This document shows positions 9,351-19,354 of a DNA stretch of 64,000 nucleotides, one piece after another (positions within the stretch are counted from its first letter, which is position 1; each line of letters starts with the position of its first letter). The stretch covers positions 124,001-188,000 of the forward strand of contig NZ_JACSPZ010000005.1 in the NCBI RefSeq assembly GCF_014836905.1, written 5' to 3'. Position numbers and translations under genes: made by a program. Source of the DNA: Solibacillus faecavium. GTDB lineage: Bacteria; Bacillota; Bacilli; Bacillales_A; Planococcaceae. Under the pieces are notes generated by a model. It saw only the letters and a program-made list of their open reading frames with translations, was not told where the DNA came from and made no database searches.

Positions 9351-10922
9351 TTATTTCAACTCTTTTGAACGCAGTTCGACACGACGTATTTTCCCTGAAA
9401 TTGTTTTAGGTAATTCATCTAAAAACTCAATCACACGTGGATATTTGTATGGTGCTGTCAGTTGTTTAACGTGATTTTGTAAATCTTCAACAATTGTTGG
9501 GCTATCTTTCAACGATTGGTCTTTTAGTACAATAAAAGCTTTTACGATATTTCCCCGTACTTCATCTGGACTTGCAACGACTGCACACTCTTGGACTGCC
9601 GGATGCTTCGTTAAAGCATCTTCCACTTCAAACGGACCAATTGTGTAGCCGGAAGAAATAATAATATCATCATTGCGTCCTTCAAACCAGAAGTAACCTT
9701 CATCATCTTTTGTAGCACGGTCTCCAGTTATATACCAATCTCCACGATATTGAATCGCTGTACGCTCTGGGTCTTTATAGTAGCCTTTAAATAGTGCTGG
9801 CGTTGATTTGTGTACAGCAATATCCCCAACTTCACCTACCGGAACCGGCTCACCATCCTCATTTACCAGTTCAATAATGTTACCAGGAGTCGGTTTTCCC
9901 ATAGAACCGGAACGTAATTCTGTATTTAGCAATGTTCCTATTAGCAATGTGTTTTCCGTTTGCCCATATCCATCCCGCACTACTAAATTATGCTCTCGCT
10001 TAAATGTTTCGATTACTTCCCGATTTAACGGTTCACCTGCAGATACTGCACTTCGCAATGAATTTAAATCAAATGACCCTAATTGGTCCAATTTAGCCAT
10101 CATGCGGTATTCAGTTGGTGTACAGCAAAGCACATTTATTTTATGTTGCTCTATTAATTGCAAATATTGCTTTGCATCAAACTTTCCTTTATATACGAAT
10201 GCTGTTGCGCCACTTCCCAACACCGCTAAAAAAGGACTCCAAATCCATTTTTGCCAACCAGGTGCTGCTGTTGCCCATACCGTATCTCCATCCTGTACGC
10301 CAAGCCATTCTGCCGCTGTTGTACGTAAATGTGCATATCCCCAGCCGTGCGAATGCATTACACCTTTCGGATTTCCTGTTGTACCGGATGTATAGGCTAA
10401 AAATGCTAAATCATTTGATGTTGTATTTACAGAATTAAATTCGTTTAATTGTTGCTGAGCAAGATCCATTAACGATGTCCAACCTTCTTTGTTGTTCCCA
10501 ACGATAAATCGTTCAACTTTGGATAAACTTTCAACACTTTCAAATTCTTTTACAAATTGCTCCATTACGATAATTGCTTTTGCTTCAGAATGAATTAAAC
10601 GGTATTCAATATCTTTTGCTCTTAGTAATTCTGAACTTGGAATTATTACTAACCCTGCTTTTAATGCACCGATATATGACACATATGCTTCCAAACAGCG
10701 TGGTAGCATAATTAAAATTACATCACCCTTTTTTAACCCTTTTGCATAAAAAGCATTCGCAGCCTGATTTGCCTGCAGCAAAAGTTCTTCATATGTATAG
10801 CGACTTTCCTTCCCATTTTCGTCCTGAAAAATCAATGCAGTTTTATTCGCTTTATTTTCGTGCTTTTCAAATTCATCCACAATATTATAATGTGCCGGTG
10901 CTACTAAATAGTCTTGAATCAT
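9351..10922 (-). CDS. ytcI: Acyl-CoA synthetase (AMP-dependent ligase)
   Basis: A 523-aa ANL-superfamily ligase that adenylates a carboxylic acid and transfers it to CoA. The core motifs are LAYTSGTTGNPKGVMHSH (phosphate loop), DGYGQTENT (A5), YITGDRATKDDEGYFWFEGR (A8 region) and the C-terminal lysine loop LPKTISGKIRRVEL. The acid is not readable from sequence; B. subtilis YtcI and medium-chain ligases are the nearest types that I recognise. It follows the SASP gene, as in B. subtilis. The ribosome binding site is AAAGGGGAG. Confidence 0.88.
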   Translation of the reverse strand: MIQDYLVAPAHYNIVDEFEKHENKANKTALIFQDENGKESRYTYEELLLQANQAANAFYAKGLKKGDVILIMLPRCLEAYVSYIGALKAGLVIIPSSELLRAKDIEYRLIHSEAKAIIVMEQFVKEFESVESLSKVERFIVGNNKEGWTSLMDLAQQQLNEFNSVNTTSNDLAFLAYTSGTTGNPKGVMHSHGWGYAHLRTTAAEWLGVQDGDTVWATAAPGWQKWIWSPFLAVLGSGATAFVYKGKFDAKQYLQLIEQHKINVLCCTPTEYRMMAKLDQLGSFDLNSLRSAVSAGEPLNREVIETFKREHNLVVRDGYGQTENTLLIGTLLNTELRSGSMGKPTPGNIIELVNEDGEPVPVGEVGDIAVHKSTPALFKGYYKDPERTAIQYRGDWYITGDRATKDDEGYFWFEGRNDDIIISSGYTIGPFEVEDALTKHPAVQECAVVASPDEVRGNIVKAFIVLKDQSLKDSPTIVEDLQNHVKQLTAPYKYPRVIEFLDELPKTISGKIRRVELRSKELK

Positions 10923-11040
10923 TTTTAAATCTCCCCTTTGTTTAAAAAGATCTTACCATTTAAGTATAATGATGCAATTCATTAATATCAAAATATTCCG
11001 CCATTTTTTTAATGAATAAATTATTTTATTACCTGCAAAA

Positions 11041-11080
11041 TAAAAAAGAACCGCTACTTAAAGTAACGGTCCCTTTTTTA
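11041..11080 (-). terminator. Terminator after sspA
   Basis: Interrupted stem ACCGcTACTT / AAGTAaCGGT, flanked by A-runs and T-runs that make it bidirectional. Confidence 0.8.
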
Positions 11081-11088
11081 AATTTTAA

Positions 11089-11295
11089 TTATTGGTTTCC
11101 ACCACGTAATTGTTGCTCAGCCATCTGAACTAGGCGTTTCGTAATCTCTCCGCCTACAGATCCGTTTGCACGAGATGATGCTTCTGCTCCTAATTGTACA
11201 CCAAACTCTTGTGCAATTTCGTATTTCATTTGGTCAAGCGCTTGTTGTGCACCAGGTACACGTAATTTGTTTGAAGAACTATTGTTGTTTGCCAT
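11089..11295 (-). CDS. sspA: Alpha/beta-type small acid-soluble spore protein
   Basis: A 68-aa DNA-binding spore protein. The true start is [11 protein letters not shown] (ATG at 11295, seven bases behind GGAGGTGA); an upstream extension to 11352 is discarded. The family blocks are [15 protein letters not shown], which contains the germination-protease site, and [22 protein letters not shown]. It coats and protects DNA in the spore core and is degraded at germination. It is direct evidence for an endospore former. Transcription by the forespore sigma factor is expected, but I did not pin down a promoter. Confidence 0.96.
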   Translation of the reverse strand: MANNNSSSNKLRVPGAQQALDQMKYEIAQEFGVQLGAEASSRANGSVGGEITKRLVQMAEQQLRGGNQ

Positions 11296-11404
11296 GTGTT
11301 GCTCACCTCCTTGTGACATTAGAATGCACCAGGAGAAAAGTTTAATACACAAAAAAGGCAGGTAATTTATAGTTCGATTAGGAAATCATTTCTAGAGTTT
11401 AAAC

Positions 11405-12616
11405 TTATAGTAAATCAGCAAATTTATCTTCTTTTACTTGCTTTTGTGGAAACACATGAACTTCGCGGTTTTTCACTGCTCGTTCAATTAAATCATCGAA
11501 TTCCGTAAAGCTTTCAAAATGTAGTACTTTTTCTAATTTTGGCTTAGTTTTCGGACTAGATGGTGTAAAAATCGTACAGCAATCTTCAAAAGGCTGTATT
11601 GATGTTTCGTAGGTGCCTATATCTTTGGCAATTTTAATGATGTCATTTTTATCTGCTGAAATTAGCGGACGTAATATTGGCGTGTTTGTCACATCATTAA
11701 TAGCAGTTAGACTTTCTAATGTTTGTGATGCAACTTGCCCGAGGCTTTCACCTGTTACGATTCCTAGTGCACCAATTTCTTCGCGAACTTTATCAGCAAC
11801 TTTCATCATCATACGACGAGTGGAAGTCATAGACATATTATCCGGTACTGCATCTTTTACGGCTACTTGCAATTCTGTGAATGGAATGACATGCAGGCGA
11901 ACATTTGCACCGAATTTAGTTAACTCATTTGCTAGTTCTTTTACTTTTTGCAATGCATTATCACTTGTATATGGTGGACTGAAGAAGTGAATGGCATCCA
12001 GTCTAACGCCACGCTTCATCATTAAATACCCAGCAACTGGGCTATCAATACCACCGGAAAGCATTAACAGTGTTCGGCCATTTGAACCGATTGGCATTCC
12101 TCCAGCACCTTGGATTACTTGTGCCATCATATAGATCGCATCTTCACGTACTTCAATACGAAGTGCGACATCCGGATTTTTCACCTTTACTTTAAAGTTA
12201 GGAAAGTTTGGTAATAGGGTTGCACCCATTTCACGCTGCAATTCATGTGTATCTAGTGGGAACGTTTTATCTGTACGATGCACTTCCACTTTAAAAGTTA
12301 AATCGCCTCGATCACGGTAGTCTTCTAAAATATCCATAGCTAACGCCTTCATTACATCTAAGTCTTTTTCACATGATGCAACGGGGCTGATAGATTGAAT
12401 ACCGAATACATTAGGTAAACGCTCCATTAACACAGCAAATTTCTCTTTGTTTTCGATTTCGATAAACATACGATCACGTTCTGCACGAATTTTCAGCGGT
12501 GCAATATCATTGAATGAATAACGAACATTATCACGTAAACGGCTGATAAAATCTTTTTTGTTACGACCTTTTGTTGATAATTCACCGTAGCGAACTAAAA
12601 TTTCTTTAAAAATCAT
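11405..12616 (-). CDS. thiI: tRNA 4-thiouridine sulfurtransferase ThiI
   Basis: A 403-aa enzyme that makes s4U8 in tRNA. Ferredoxin-like and THUMP domains occupy about 1-165. The PP-loop pyrophosphatase signature LMLSGGIDSPVAGYLMMKRG starts near residue 183, and FEDCCTIFTP carries the late cysteines. It lacks the C-terminal rhodanese domain of the E. coli enzyme, as Bacillus ThiI does, so sulfur must come directly from the partner desulfurase. Its ATG overlaps the iscS stop (ATGA), indicating translational coupling. Confidence 0.96.
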   Translation of the reverse strand: MIFKEILVRYGELSTKGRNKKDFISRLRDNVRYSFNDIAPLKIRAERDRMFIEIENKEKFAVLMERLPNVFGIQSISPVASCEKDLDVMKALAMDILEDYRDRGDLTFKVEVHRTDKTFPLDTHELQREMGATLLPNFPNFKVKVKNPDVALRIEVREDAIYMMAQVIQGAGGMPIGSNGRTLLMLSGGIDSPVAGYLMMKRGVRLDAIHFFSPPYTSDNALQKVKELANELTKFGANVRLHVIPFTELQVAVKDAVPDNMSMTSTRRMMMKVADKVREEIGALGIVTGESLGQVASQTLESLTAINDVTNTPILRPLISADKNDIIKIAKDIGTYETSIQPFEDCCTIFTPSSPKTKPKLEKVLHFESFTEFDDLIERAVKNREVHVFPQKQVKEDKFADLL

Positions 12617-13761
12617 TGTGTAATTTCTCCTTTTAACTCTTTCATAACTACTGAAAATTGCTTTTTAAACGCAGCAATATCTTCGTCTGTATTATTAGCG
12701 CCGAAGCTTAGACGCAATACGCCGTTTTTATAGCGACTATCGATATTCATTGCCTCCACAACATGGCTTGTTTTCGTTTGTTTAGATGAACAGGCACTTG
12801 ATGTTGAAACGATAATATCGCGTTTTTGTAATGCATTAATTAAAATTTCACCTTTTAATCCTTTTACACTAAACGATAAAATATGTGTTGCACCGTCTTT
12901 TGGGGAAAGTATATAAACCTCTTGATCAAATTGCTCAAAGAAATGATGCAGCTCAGCTGACCACTTTTTAAAGTTCTCGACATGTACAGGCATTTTCTCC
13001 ACAGCTAAACGTGCAGCTTTTGCCAACGCAGCAGCTTGTGGTACTGCAACAGTTCCACTGCGTAAACCAAATTCCTGTCCCCCACCAACGATAAATGCTT
13101 TCAGTTGTGGTTTTTTACGAAATGCTAACAGACCGCTCCCTTTCAGACCATGAATTTTATGTCCTGAAATGGAAATAACATCTGGACCATTATCACCATC
13201 AAACAATACTGGTAGCTTACCGAAACTTTGTATCGCATCTACGTGGAACATTGCTTGGCATTGTTTATGAATTATTTGGGCTGCTTCTTTAATTGGCTGT
13301 ATTGCACCCATTTCGTTGTTTACGTGCATAATACTAACGATAATAGTATCTTTACGAAGCTTTTGCTGTAATTCCTCTAAAGAAATAAGCCCAGACTTAT
13401 TTACTTTTAAATAGTCGATGTCATAGCCTTCTTCCTCTAAACGCTTAACAGCTTCCAAAATCGAGGGATGCTCTATTTCTGTCGTAATAATATGCTTTCC
13501 TCTAAAATTACTTGATTTTGCAAGACCAAAAAGCGCGGCATTATTCGACTCAGTTCCACCGGAAGTAAACAATATGTTTTTTTCATCAGTATGGAGAATA
13601 CTTGCTAATTGCTCACGAGCTTTTGTTAATAACTTATTTGACTCAACACCGGCACAATGGATGGAAGCCGGATTTGCAAAATATTGTTCATTTACTACCA
13701 AGAATGTTTTTAGAACATCCTCGTGTGGTTTTGTTGTCGCACTATTATCTAAATAAATCAT
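12613..13761 (-). CDS. iscS: Cysteine desulfurase (IscS/NifZ type)
   Basis: A 382-aa class V PLP enzyme that releases sulfur from cysteine. The PLP lysine is in SISGHKIHGLKGSG and the catalytic cysteine in VSTSSACSSKQTKTS. The N-terminus MIYLDNSATTKPH is standard. The 4-bp overlap with thiI marks it as the dedicated sulfur donor for 4-thiouridine (NifZ in B. subtilis) rather than the general Fe-S desulfurase. The ribosome binding site (GAAGGTAGAG) is weak. Confidence 0.93.
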   Translation of the reverse strand: MIYLDNSATTKPHEDVLKTFLVVNEQYFANPASIHCAGVESNKLLTKAREQLASILHTDEKNILFTSGGTESNNAALFGLAKSSNFRGKHIITTEIEHPSILEAVKRLEEEGYDIDYLKVNKSGLISLEELQQKLRKDTIIVSIMHVNNEMGAIQPIKEAAQIIHKQCQAMFHVDAIQSFGKLPVLFDGDNGPDVISISGHKIHGLKGSGLLAFRKKPQLKAFIVGGGQEFGLRSGTVAVPQAAALAKAARLAVEKMPVHVENFKKWSAELHHFFEQFDQEVYILSPKDGATHILSFSVKGLKGEILINALQKRDIIVSTSSACSSKQTKTSHVVEAMNIDSRYKNGVLRLSFGANNTDEDIAAFKKQFSVVMKELKGEITQ

Positions 13762-13865
13762 CTATACTCTACCTTCTTTTTTAACTATTTAGCTTTGCGA
13801 CAAGGTGGCGTGAATACACTTAACCAACGCAAAGCAATACTTTATAGGTAATTTCATCTCAAGCA

Positions 13866-13916
13866 GAGAGGTTGTGATAATAGTCTATTAAACCATTACC
13901 ACAACCTCTTTAATTT
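13866..13916 (-). terminator. Terminator after ezrA
   Basis: Stem AGAGGTTGTG / CACAACCTCT with an extended partly paired loop, about 50 bp after the ezrA stop; T-rich on the plus side too. The gap at 13762-13965 holds this and the iscS promoter region. Confidence 0.65.
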
Positions 13917-13965
13917 GCTTATTTATTATAACGCTAAATCGTTCAACATGTAACCGTTATGCTTA

Positions 13966-15669
13966 TCATTTTGAAATCAGTTGTTCTTGTACAAGCTCTT
14001 CAATACGATTAATAGCATTTGGATCAACAATTTCAACTGCCCTTGCTGCGTCTTCCAATGCCTTTATGTAGCGGAACTTTTTAAATGCGTCCTCTGCTTC
14101 AAGTAAGCTTTCATGCACTTGACGATTATTGGCGCGATATCTATTACCAAACTGAATGAGACGTTCGATTATTAAAACATTCTCAATCATTTCCTGTGCT
14201 TTTTCATGTGTTTCTTCAATGGATTGCTTTGCACTTAGTAAATGTTGGTTTACTTGTACAATATTTAGTGGTACTTCCTGTAAACTTTGAACCACCACAA
14301 AAATACGTTCTGCCGCTTCTTCCAATCGCGCGTCCATTTCCTCTGGTATCCCAGGAATATTGGCACGTCCTAGTAAGCGTTCTGTGTTTTGTAGCAGACG
14401 CTTTAAAGTTTCTAATTCTGCCCTTGCCTTATTCTCGTCAATCCGTAAATTCTTTAATTTATTTGAAAAGCTCTCTTGTTCTTCTGCAATACGCTCAATT
14501 TCATCCGTAATTTCCTTCAATTCTTCCTGAAGGCTTGAATATGCGGACTTTTCTTCCTGTACACGTGTAGACAATAATTCATAGCGTCTTTGTAAAACTT
14601 CCAAATGCTTTAAACCGACTTTTGGAATTTCCGCCTCTTTATCCTGCAATCGATAGCTATGCTGAATATAGGCCACTTCATCACTAATATCTTTTGTTAA
14701 TCGCATCACTTCATTAATCGTACTATACATACCTGAACAATTGCGTTCGACATATTTTCTTGCCATTACTTCTTTTTCCAGTAAATTATAGAAATGATCA
14801 ATCTCATCATTAATCGTTTGAATGCGAGGCAATACAGTCTGTAAGTTTAACTCGGCAATTGCATCCTTCAATACGTCTAATTCGTTTTCAAGCCCATCCA
14901 AGTATTCTGTCAGCTCTAAATGACGCAAATAATAGTTTTGCTCTTCCATTTCACGCTGACCATTTCGCAACTCATGAATCGCTGTCGGAATTTTTGTCTG
15001 TATTTCTGTAAGTAGTGTTGGTACTTCGTTTAGAAGGTTAAAGATCGTTTGAGCTTCATCATTTAGCTGGAGTACAATTTCACGGGCCTGTAGGTAGTTA
15101 CCATCTTTTGTTAACTCATCAAACTCTTCAAACTTTGGTACAAACTGCTCTAGCTTCTTTTCCAATTCCTCTAAAGCGGGACCAAATGAATGTTGATGTG
15201 CCAAAATCGTTTTACGTGCTGAGCGGTAATACTCTTTCAATTGTTCAATTTCGATACGGTTTTTTTCTTCACTGCCGATTAATTCGTCAAGCTCTGTAAT
15301 AATTTGCACACGAACTTGCTCACACTTTGTAAGCTCCTGGTCAATTTCTCGTTCTGCATGCGTAGCTTTTTTGAATTTAAAACGATCAATAAATTCTTCC
15401 GCATCAAATAACAATTCGTCAATTTTCGGAATTTGTTTATCCACAACATCTAACCATCGATTTCGCCAGTTTTCAAATAGCTCTTCTGTTTGACCATTCA
15501 TGTTTAGCGCTTTTACTTTAGCTAGCTCTTCAAAAATTGGATAGTGTTGGATTTGTAACTTTTCTTTATCTAATCGTCCTATTTCTGCATTATGCTTGCG
15601 TCGTACTACCAACCCTACAATCAATAATGCTAATAGTATGACGACAACAATGATGATATAATTTATCAT
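13966..15669 (-). CDS. ezrA: Septation ring formation regulator EzrA
   Basis: A 567-aa protein starting at MINYIIIVVVILLALL (ATG at 15669 behind AGGGGGC); the extension to 15867 overlaps hisJ and is rejected. One N-terminal helix (about 3-24) is followed by an almost wholly alpha-helical, Glu/Gln/Leu-rich coiled-coil body (spectrin-like repeats). A QNTERLLGRANIPGIP segment lies near 440. It is membrane-anchored and restrains FtsZ ring formation, and it recycles PBP1 in B. subtilis. It is divergent from hisJ. Confidence 0.95.
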   Translation of the reverse strand: MINYIIIVVVILLALLIVGLVVRRKHNAEIGRLDKEKLQIQHYPIFEELAKVKALNMNGQTEELFENWRNRWLDVVDKQIPKIDELLFDAEEFIDRFKFKKATHAEREIDQELTKCEQVRVQIITELDELIGSEEKNRIEIEQLKEYYRSARKTILAHQHSFGPALEELEKKLEQFVPKFEEFDELTKDGNYLQAREIVLQLNDEAQTIFNLLNEVPTLLTEIQTKIPTAIHELRNGQREMEEQNYYLRHLELTEYLDGLENELDVLKDAIAELNLQTVLPRIQTINDEIDHFYNLLEKEVMARKYVERNCSGMYSTINEVMRLTKDISDEVAYIQHSYRLQDKEAEIPKVGLKHLEVLQRRYELLSTRVQEEKSAYSSLQEELKEITDEIERIAEEQESFSNKLKNLRIDENKARAELETLKRLLQNTERLLGRANIPGIPEEMDARLEEAAERIFVVVQSLQEVPLNIVQVNQHLLSAKQSIEETHEKAQEMIENVLIIERLIQFGNRYRANNRQVHESLLEAEDAFKKFRYIKALEDAARAVEIVDPNAINRIEELVQEQLISK

Positions 15670-15809
15670 TGTAAGCCCCCTAATCCCAATTAAAATCAAT
15701 AAATTACTTATATATGTCTTTATAATAATAACATGTTTTATACTATTTGTTGAACTATTTACAGGTTTTTTTACTGCAAATCCCATATTTTTGAAGGAGG
15801 TCGCATAAA

Positions 15810-16613
15810 TTGATGCGCGATGGTCATATACATACCCCTTTTTGCCCACATGGCTCCACAGATTCATTCGAGAAATATATCGATAAAGCGATTGAAAATG
15901 GATTCAAAGAAATATCTTTTACAGAACATGCACCTTTACCTGATGGCTTTATCGATCCAACACCCGACAAGGATAGTGGCATGGATAAAGCATATTTGAA
16001 AGACTATATTCATCAACTGAAAAGACTAAAAGAACATTATCAGTCAAAAATTATAATTAATATCGGTTTAGAAGTTGATTATATTATTGGATTCGAGAGT
16101 CAAACTCGTCACTTACTAAATGAGTTTGGTCCTTTCCTCGATGATGCCATTTTATCAGTTCACTTTTTACAGGCAGCAGATGAGTATGTATGCATTGACT
16201 TTTCCGACAAAGTCTATTTACAATTTGCTAATAAGGTAGGCGGAATCGCCCCTATGTACGAACTCTATTACGAAACGGTTAAAAAATCGATTTTGGCAGA
16301 CCTTGGCCCTTACAAGCCAACGCGAATAGGTCATCCAACATTAATTCATAAATTTCAGCTTGCGCATTCAGAACAAATCGACGACTCCTTGCGAATTAAG
16401 GAAATCCTCACTTTAATGAAGCAGCATCATTATGAACTTGATTTTAATAGTGCCGGTTTAAGTAAACCTTTCTGCAAGGAGCCCTACCCGCCATTACCAT
16501 TTGTGCAATTCGCAAAAGAATTAAACATACCTATTATTTTTGGATCTGATGCACATACTGCACAGGATTTACATCAGCATCACGAGGCTTTACAACAAAA
16601 AATTAAATTTTAA
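15810..16613 (+). CDS. hisJ: Histidinol-phosphatase, PHP family
   Basis: A 267-aa PHP-domain phosphatase that dephosphorylates L-histidinol phosphate. The metal ligands are in RDGHIHTPFCPHG, SFTEHAPLP, AILSVHFL and IIFGSDAHTAQD. TTG (15810) lies 9 nt after AGGAGG and ATG (15813) 12 nt after it, so I keep TTG; both give essentially the same protein. It is isolated from other his genes, as in B. subtilis. It is followed at once by ytsP. Confidence 0.93.
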   Translation: MMRDGHIHTPFCPHGSTDSFEKYIDKAIENGFKEISFTEHAPLPDGFIDPTPDKDSGMDKAYLKDYIHQLKRLKEHYQSKIIINIGLEVDYIIGFESQTRHLLNEFGPFLDDAILSVHFLQAADEYVCIDFSDKVYLQFANKVGGIAPMYELYYETVKKSILADLGPYKPTRIGHPTLIHKFQLAHSEQIDDSLRIKEILTLMKQHHYELDFNSAGLSKPFCKEPYPPLPFVQFAKELNIPIIFGSDAHTAQDLHQHHEALQQKIKF

Positions 16614-16625
16614 TTGGAGGTTTAT

Positions 16626-17105
16626 ATGTTTTCTAATATTACTTACAGCGGCACGCTAACAGAGCAGTACGAGCAACTTGCAAAACATCTTGACGCATTA
16701 TTGGAAGGGGAAAACGACCTCATTGCTAATTTAAGCAATGCTTCAGCTTTACTAAATTACTTTTTAGAAGATATAAATTGGGTTGGCTTTTATTTAATGA
16801 AGGATGGCGAATTAGTTCTTGGTCCATTCCAAGGATTACCTGCTTGTGTGCGTATTCCTGTTGGACGTGGTGTTTGTGGAACTGCCGTGAAAAACAATGA
16901 AACAATTATGGTGGATGATGTACATACTTTCCCTGGACATATCGCCTGTGATGCAGCATCAAAATCGGAAATCGTCATTCCTTTAACTGCAAATGGAACG
17001 GTATTTGGCGTTTTAGATATTGATAGCCCGAATGAAGCACGTTTTTCATTGGAAGATAAAGAAGGATTAGAGCGATTTGTCGGTGTGCTCTTAAAACATA
17101 TTTAA
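16626..17105 (+). CDS. ytsP: Free methionine-(R)-sulfoxide reductase (GAF domain)
   Basis: A 159-aa single GAF-domain protein. The catalytic and resolving cysteines are visible in GLPACVRIPVGRGVCGTA and GHIACDAASKSEIVIP, the fRMsr signature. It reduces free Met-R-O with thioredoxin. The ATG at 16626 lies 5 nt after GGAGG; the upstream in-frame TTG at 16614 overlaps the ribosome binding site and is rejected. It is probably co-transcribed with hisJ, starting 12 bp after its stop. Confidence 0.92.
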   Translation: MFSNITYSGTLTEQYEQLAKHLDALLEGENDLIANLSNASALLNYFLEDINWVGFYLMKDGELVLGPFQGLPACVRIPVGRGVCGTAVKNNETIMVDDVHTFPGHIACDAASKSEIVIPLTANGTVFGVLDIDSPNEARFSLEDKEGLERFVGVLLKHI

Positions 17106-17113
17106 ATAGAAAA

Positions 17114-17152
17114 TAGGGAGAACCTGAATTACTTTTCAGGTTCTCCCTTTAA
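17114..17152. terminator. Bidirectional terminator, ytsP / ytrP
   Basis: A 14-bp perfect stem AGGGAGAACCTGAA with a short loop, between convergent genes. Confidence 0.9.
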
Positions 17153-19005
17153 CATTTTAGTTCCATTGAACTTTCAAACACACAAACGCGATTTTTCCCG
17201 TTACTTTTAGCATTGTATAAAGCTGTATCCGCCTGTAAAAAGATATGTTGAAAATCCGGTCGCTTCCCTTTATACCATGTAACCATTCCGGCCGAAATTG
17301 TGACTGAAGGTTTCGTTACTTTTGGTATCAGATCAACTAGCTCTTTCGAAACTTTCAATGCCTCATCTTCTAAAATGTTTGGAATATAAATTGCGAGCTC
17401 TTCACCGCCCCATCGCGAACAGATCCCTCTTAAACCAATTTTCTTTTTTAATTGAACAGCAATTTGAACGAGCACTTTATCCCCAACCTGATGTCCAAAC
17501 GTATCATTAACCTTTTTAAAGTTATCAATATCAATTAGAAGAAACATACCTGAGTCATCTTTTTGAATTGATTTTTCTACATAAGTATCAGAGTAACTAC
17601 GAGCATAAAGCTTTGTTAAATGGTCACGATCCACCATTTCCTGTAATTGCTCCCGTAAAACAGAGTTAGAAATAGCTAAAGAAGAATGATGAATAAGCGA
17701 TTGCATCAACTTAAAACTATCAAAGGAGAAGAAATACGGTTCCTGATGCAATACAATGCTAAACCCAATAATCTTTTCTTCTACAATCATTGGAATAGCC
17801 ATCACTGATTTATATTCAATTTCCTCCGCAATAAGTCGACTAAAATCAGCGATAAATAACGGATCCTGTTTTACTTTAAAGTGCTTTTCCACATAATGAA
17901 TATATGCTAGAGATTCATCTTGATTAAAATACGGAGTACAGACTTCCGTCATTTCATAATAATCTTTCCCTTTAAATAAAAACCCGACTTCCATCGGTTG
18001 GAATGACTTTAATAATTGTTTTTGTAAAAATAAAAGCATTTCGTTAATCGTCAGCTTCATATTCAAACGATGAGAAGTTTCGTTAATTAACTGCAAATCG
18101 CTGATTAGTCGATGTGATTGGTGATAGAGTTTGGCATTTTCCAATGCATTCCCTGATGCTTGGGCAAGCATTTTTATGAAATCTTTCTCTGAATTAGTAA
18201 AGGAATAGTTAATAGGTGCTTTCACCTGTAATATGCCGTAAATTGCTTGCCTACCTTTAATAGGTACGTTTAATAAACGACAGTCCAATTCCATGGCAAT
18301 ATCCTCTTTTAACTCTCCAGATACAAACGCCTCGATTGTTGAAGGTCGCTCTGACAAGTAATCAAAAGGCTTTATTTGGATTTTCGTTTGACGATCCTGA
18401 TCATTTGATAATATCAGTTCCACTTCTAAATCCGAAAAATTATCTTCAATCGTAATGAGTACATTTTGCAAAATTACATCAATATCCATCGTGGAGTGAA
18501 AAAGGTCAGTCATTCCATAAAGTTTACGGTATTTTTGCTCATTTGAATGTACTTCATAATTTTGCACTAAATATTTATGAACAGAGGAGATATTAATTAT
18601 AATATCTTCTGTTAATTGTATTTCGAAAGGGGGAGTTGTTTTTTGATATTTAAAAACAATGATTCCGTCCATTTTATTGTTTCTCATAAGTGGCATTATA
18701 TTTGTATGGTTTTTGAAATACGAAAGTTCCTTTAAAAACTTAGGTAATTCTACAACTTTATTTCCATTTAAATAAGGGATTAATAAATTAAAATCGATAT
18801 TATAAAAATTCAGGTTGGTTACCGGTTTTAGGTTGTTATCAATCAAATGGAATAAAAAGCAATCTTCCATATCGAAAAAATCTGCCAGGCTCTTTTCCAA
18901 TAGTAGAAAATAGTCATGGAGTTTATGTTGTTGTATATTTGAATTCATACAAAGGTTCAGGATATTCGATTTAAATTGATCAATCTTTAGTTGATTTTCC
19001 ACCAT
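17149..19005 (-). CDS. ytrP: GAF-GGDEF diguanylate cyclase (YtrP/DgcP type)
   Basis: A 618-aa cytosolic protein with GAF-like segments at about 30-145, 165-290 and 310-450, then a GGDEF domain from DRDHLTKLYARS (460). The active site is GGEEL (533-537). MFLLIDIDNFKKVNDTFGHQ carries the metal-binding Asp. No RxxD inhibitory site lies at the usual place before it (the sequence there is GLRG), so product inhibition through that site is unlikely. It makes c-di-GMP, probably in response to a GAF ligand. The ribosome binding site is AAAGGTGA. Position and architecture match B. subtilis DgcP. Confidence 0.9.
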   Translation of the reverse strand: MVENQLKIDQFKSNILNLCMNSNIQQHKLHDYFLLLEKSLADFFDMEDCFLFHLIDNNLKPVTNLNFYNIDFNLLIPYLNGNKVVELPKFLKELSYFKNHTNIMPLMRNNKMDGIIVFKYQKTTPPFEIQLTEDIIINISSVHKYLVQNYEVHSNEQKYRKLYGMTDLFHSTMDIDVILQNVLITIEDNFSDLEVELILSNDQDRQTKIQIKPFDYLSERPSTIEAFVSGELKEDIAMELDCRLLNVPIKGRQAIYGILQVKAPINYSFTNSEKDFIKMLAQASGNALENAKLYHQSHRLISDLQLINETSHRLNMKLTINEMLLFLQKQLLKSFQPMEVGFLFKGKDYYEMTEVCTPYFNQDESLAYIHYVEKHFKVKQDPLFIADFSRLIAEEIEYKSVMAIPMIVEEKIIGFSIVLHQEPYFFSFDSFKLMQSLIHHSSLAISNSVLREQLQEMVDRDHLTKLYARSYSDTYVEKSIQKDDSGMFLLIDIDNFKKVNDTFGHQVGDKVLVQIAVQLKKKIGLRGICSRWGGEELAIYIPNILEDEALKVSKELVDLIPKVTKPSVTISAGMVTWYKGKRPDFQHIFLQADTALYNAKSNGKNRVCVFESSMELKC

Positions 19006-19319
19006 TAAATCACCTTTTCTTTCGCTATTGCCATTGTCAGTTTCTTATTACTTATCCTCAAGTATACACTTTTCGTGTCTATTTGACTATTTATTTATGT
19101 AATATTTTTCTAATAAACACCCCTAATAGTATCGTTTTTATTAGAAAAACGATTATTTTCTGTCTCATTACCATTTTCCCTTATACGCATAATTACCTAA
19201 TATTAATTTTTTCAGCAAATCTCTCTACTAATTCATATTTTTTCACGTATTTATACTTCTTTTATTCTTCTAGTACTTCTCACTTAACATTTACTGCTTC
19301 ACGGGAATATTACTATTTG

Positions 19320-19348
19320 TTGACGTACTGTTAAAAAAAAGATACAAT
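19320..19348 (+). promoter_or_regulatory. rpsD promoter
   Basis: TTGACG (19320-19325), 17 bp, TACAAT (19343-19348): a near-consensus sigma-A promoter. It sits in the 542-bp gap at 19006-19547, whose first 310 bp are plain AT-rich DNA. Confidence 0.85.
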
Positions 19349-19354
19349 AGCCTT

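Noticed and set aside
19083..19334. An 83-codon open frame in the rpsD upstream gap
   Set aside because: Composition is extreme AT-driven Phe/Ile/Tyr/Ser, there is no ribosome binding site, and it overlaps the rpsD -35 region.
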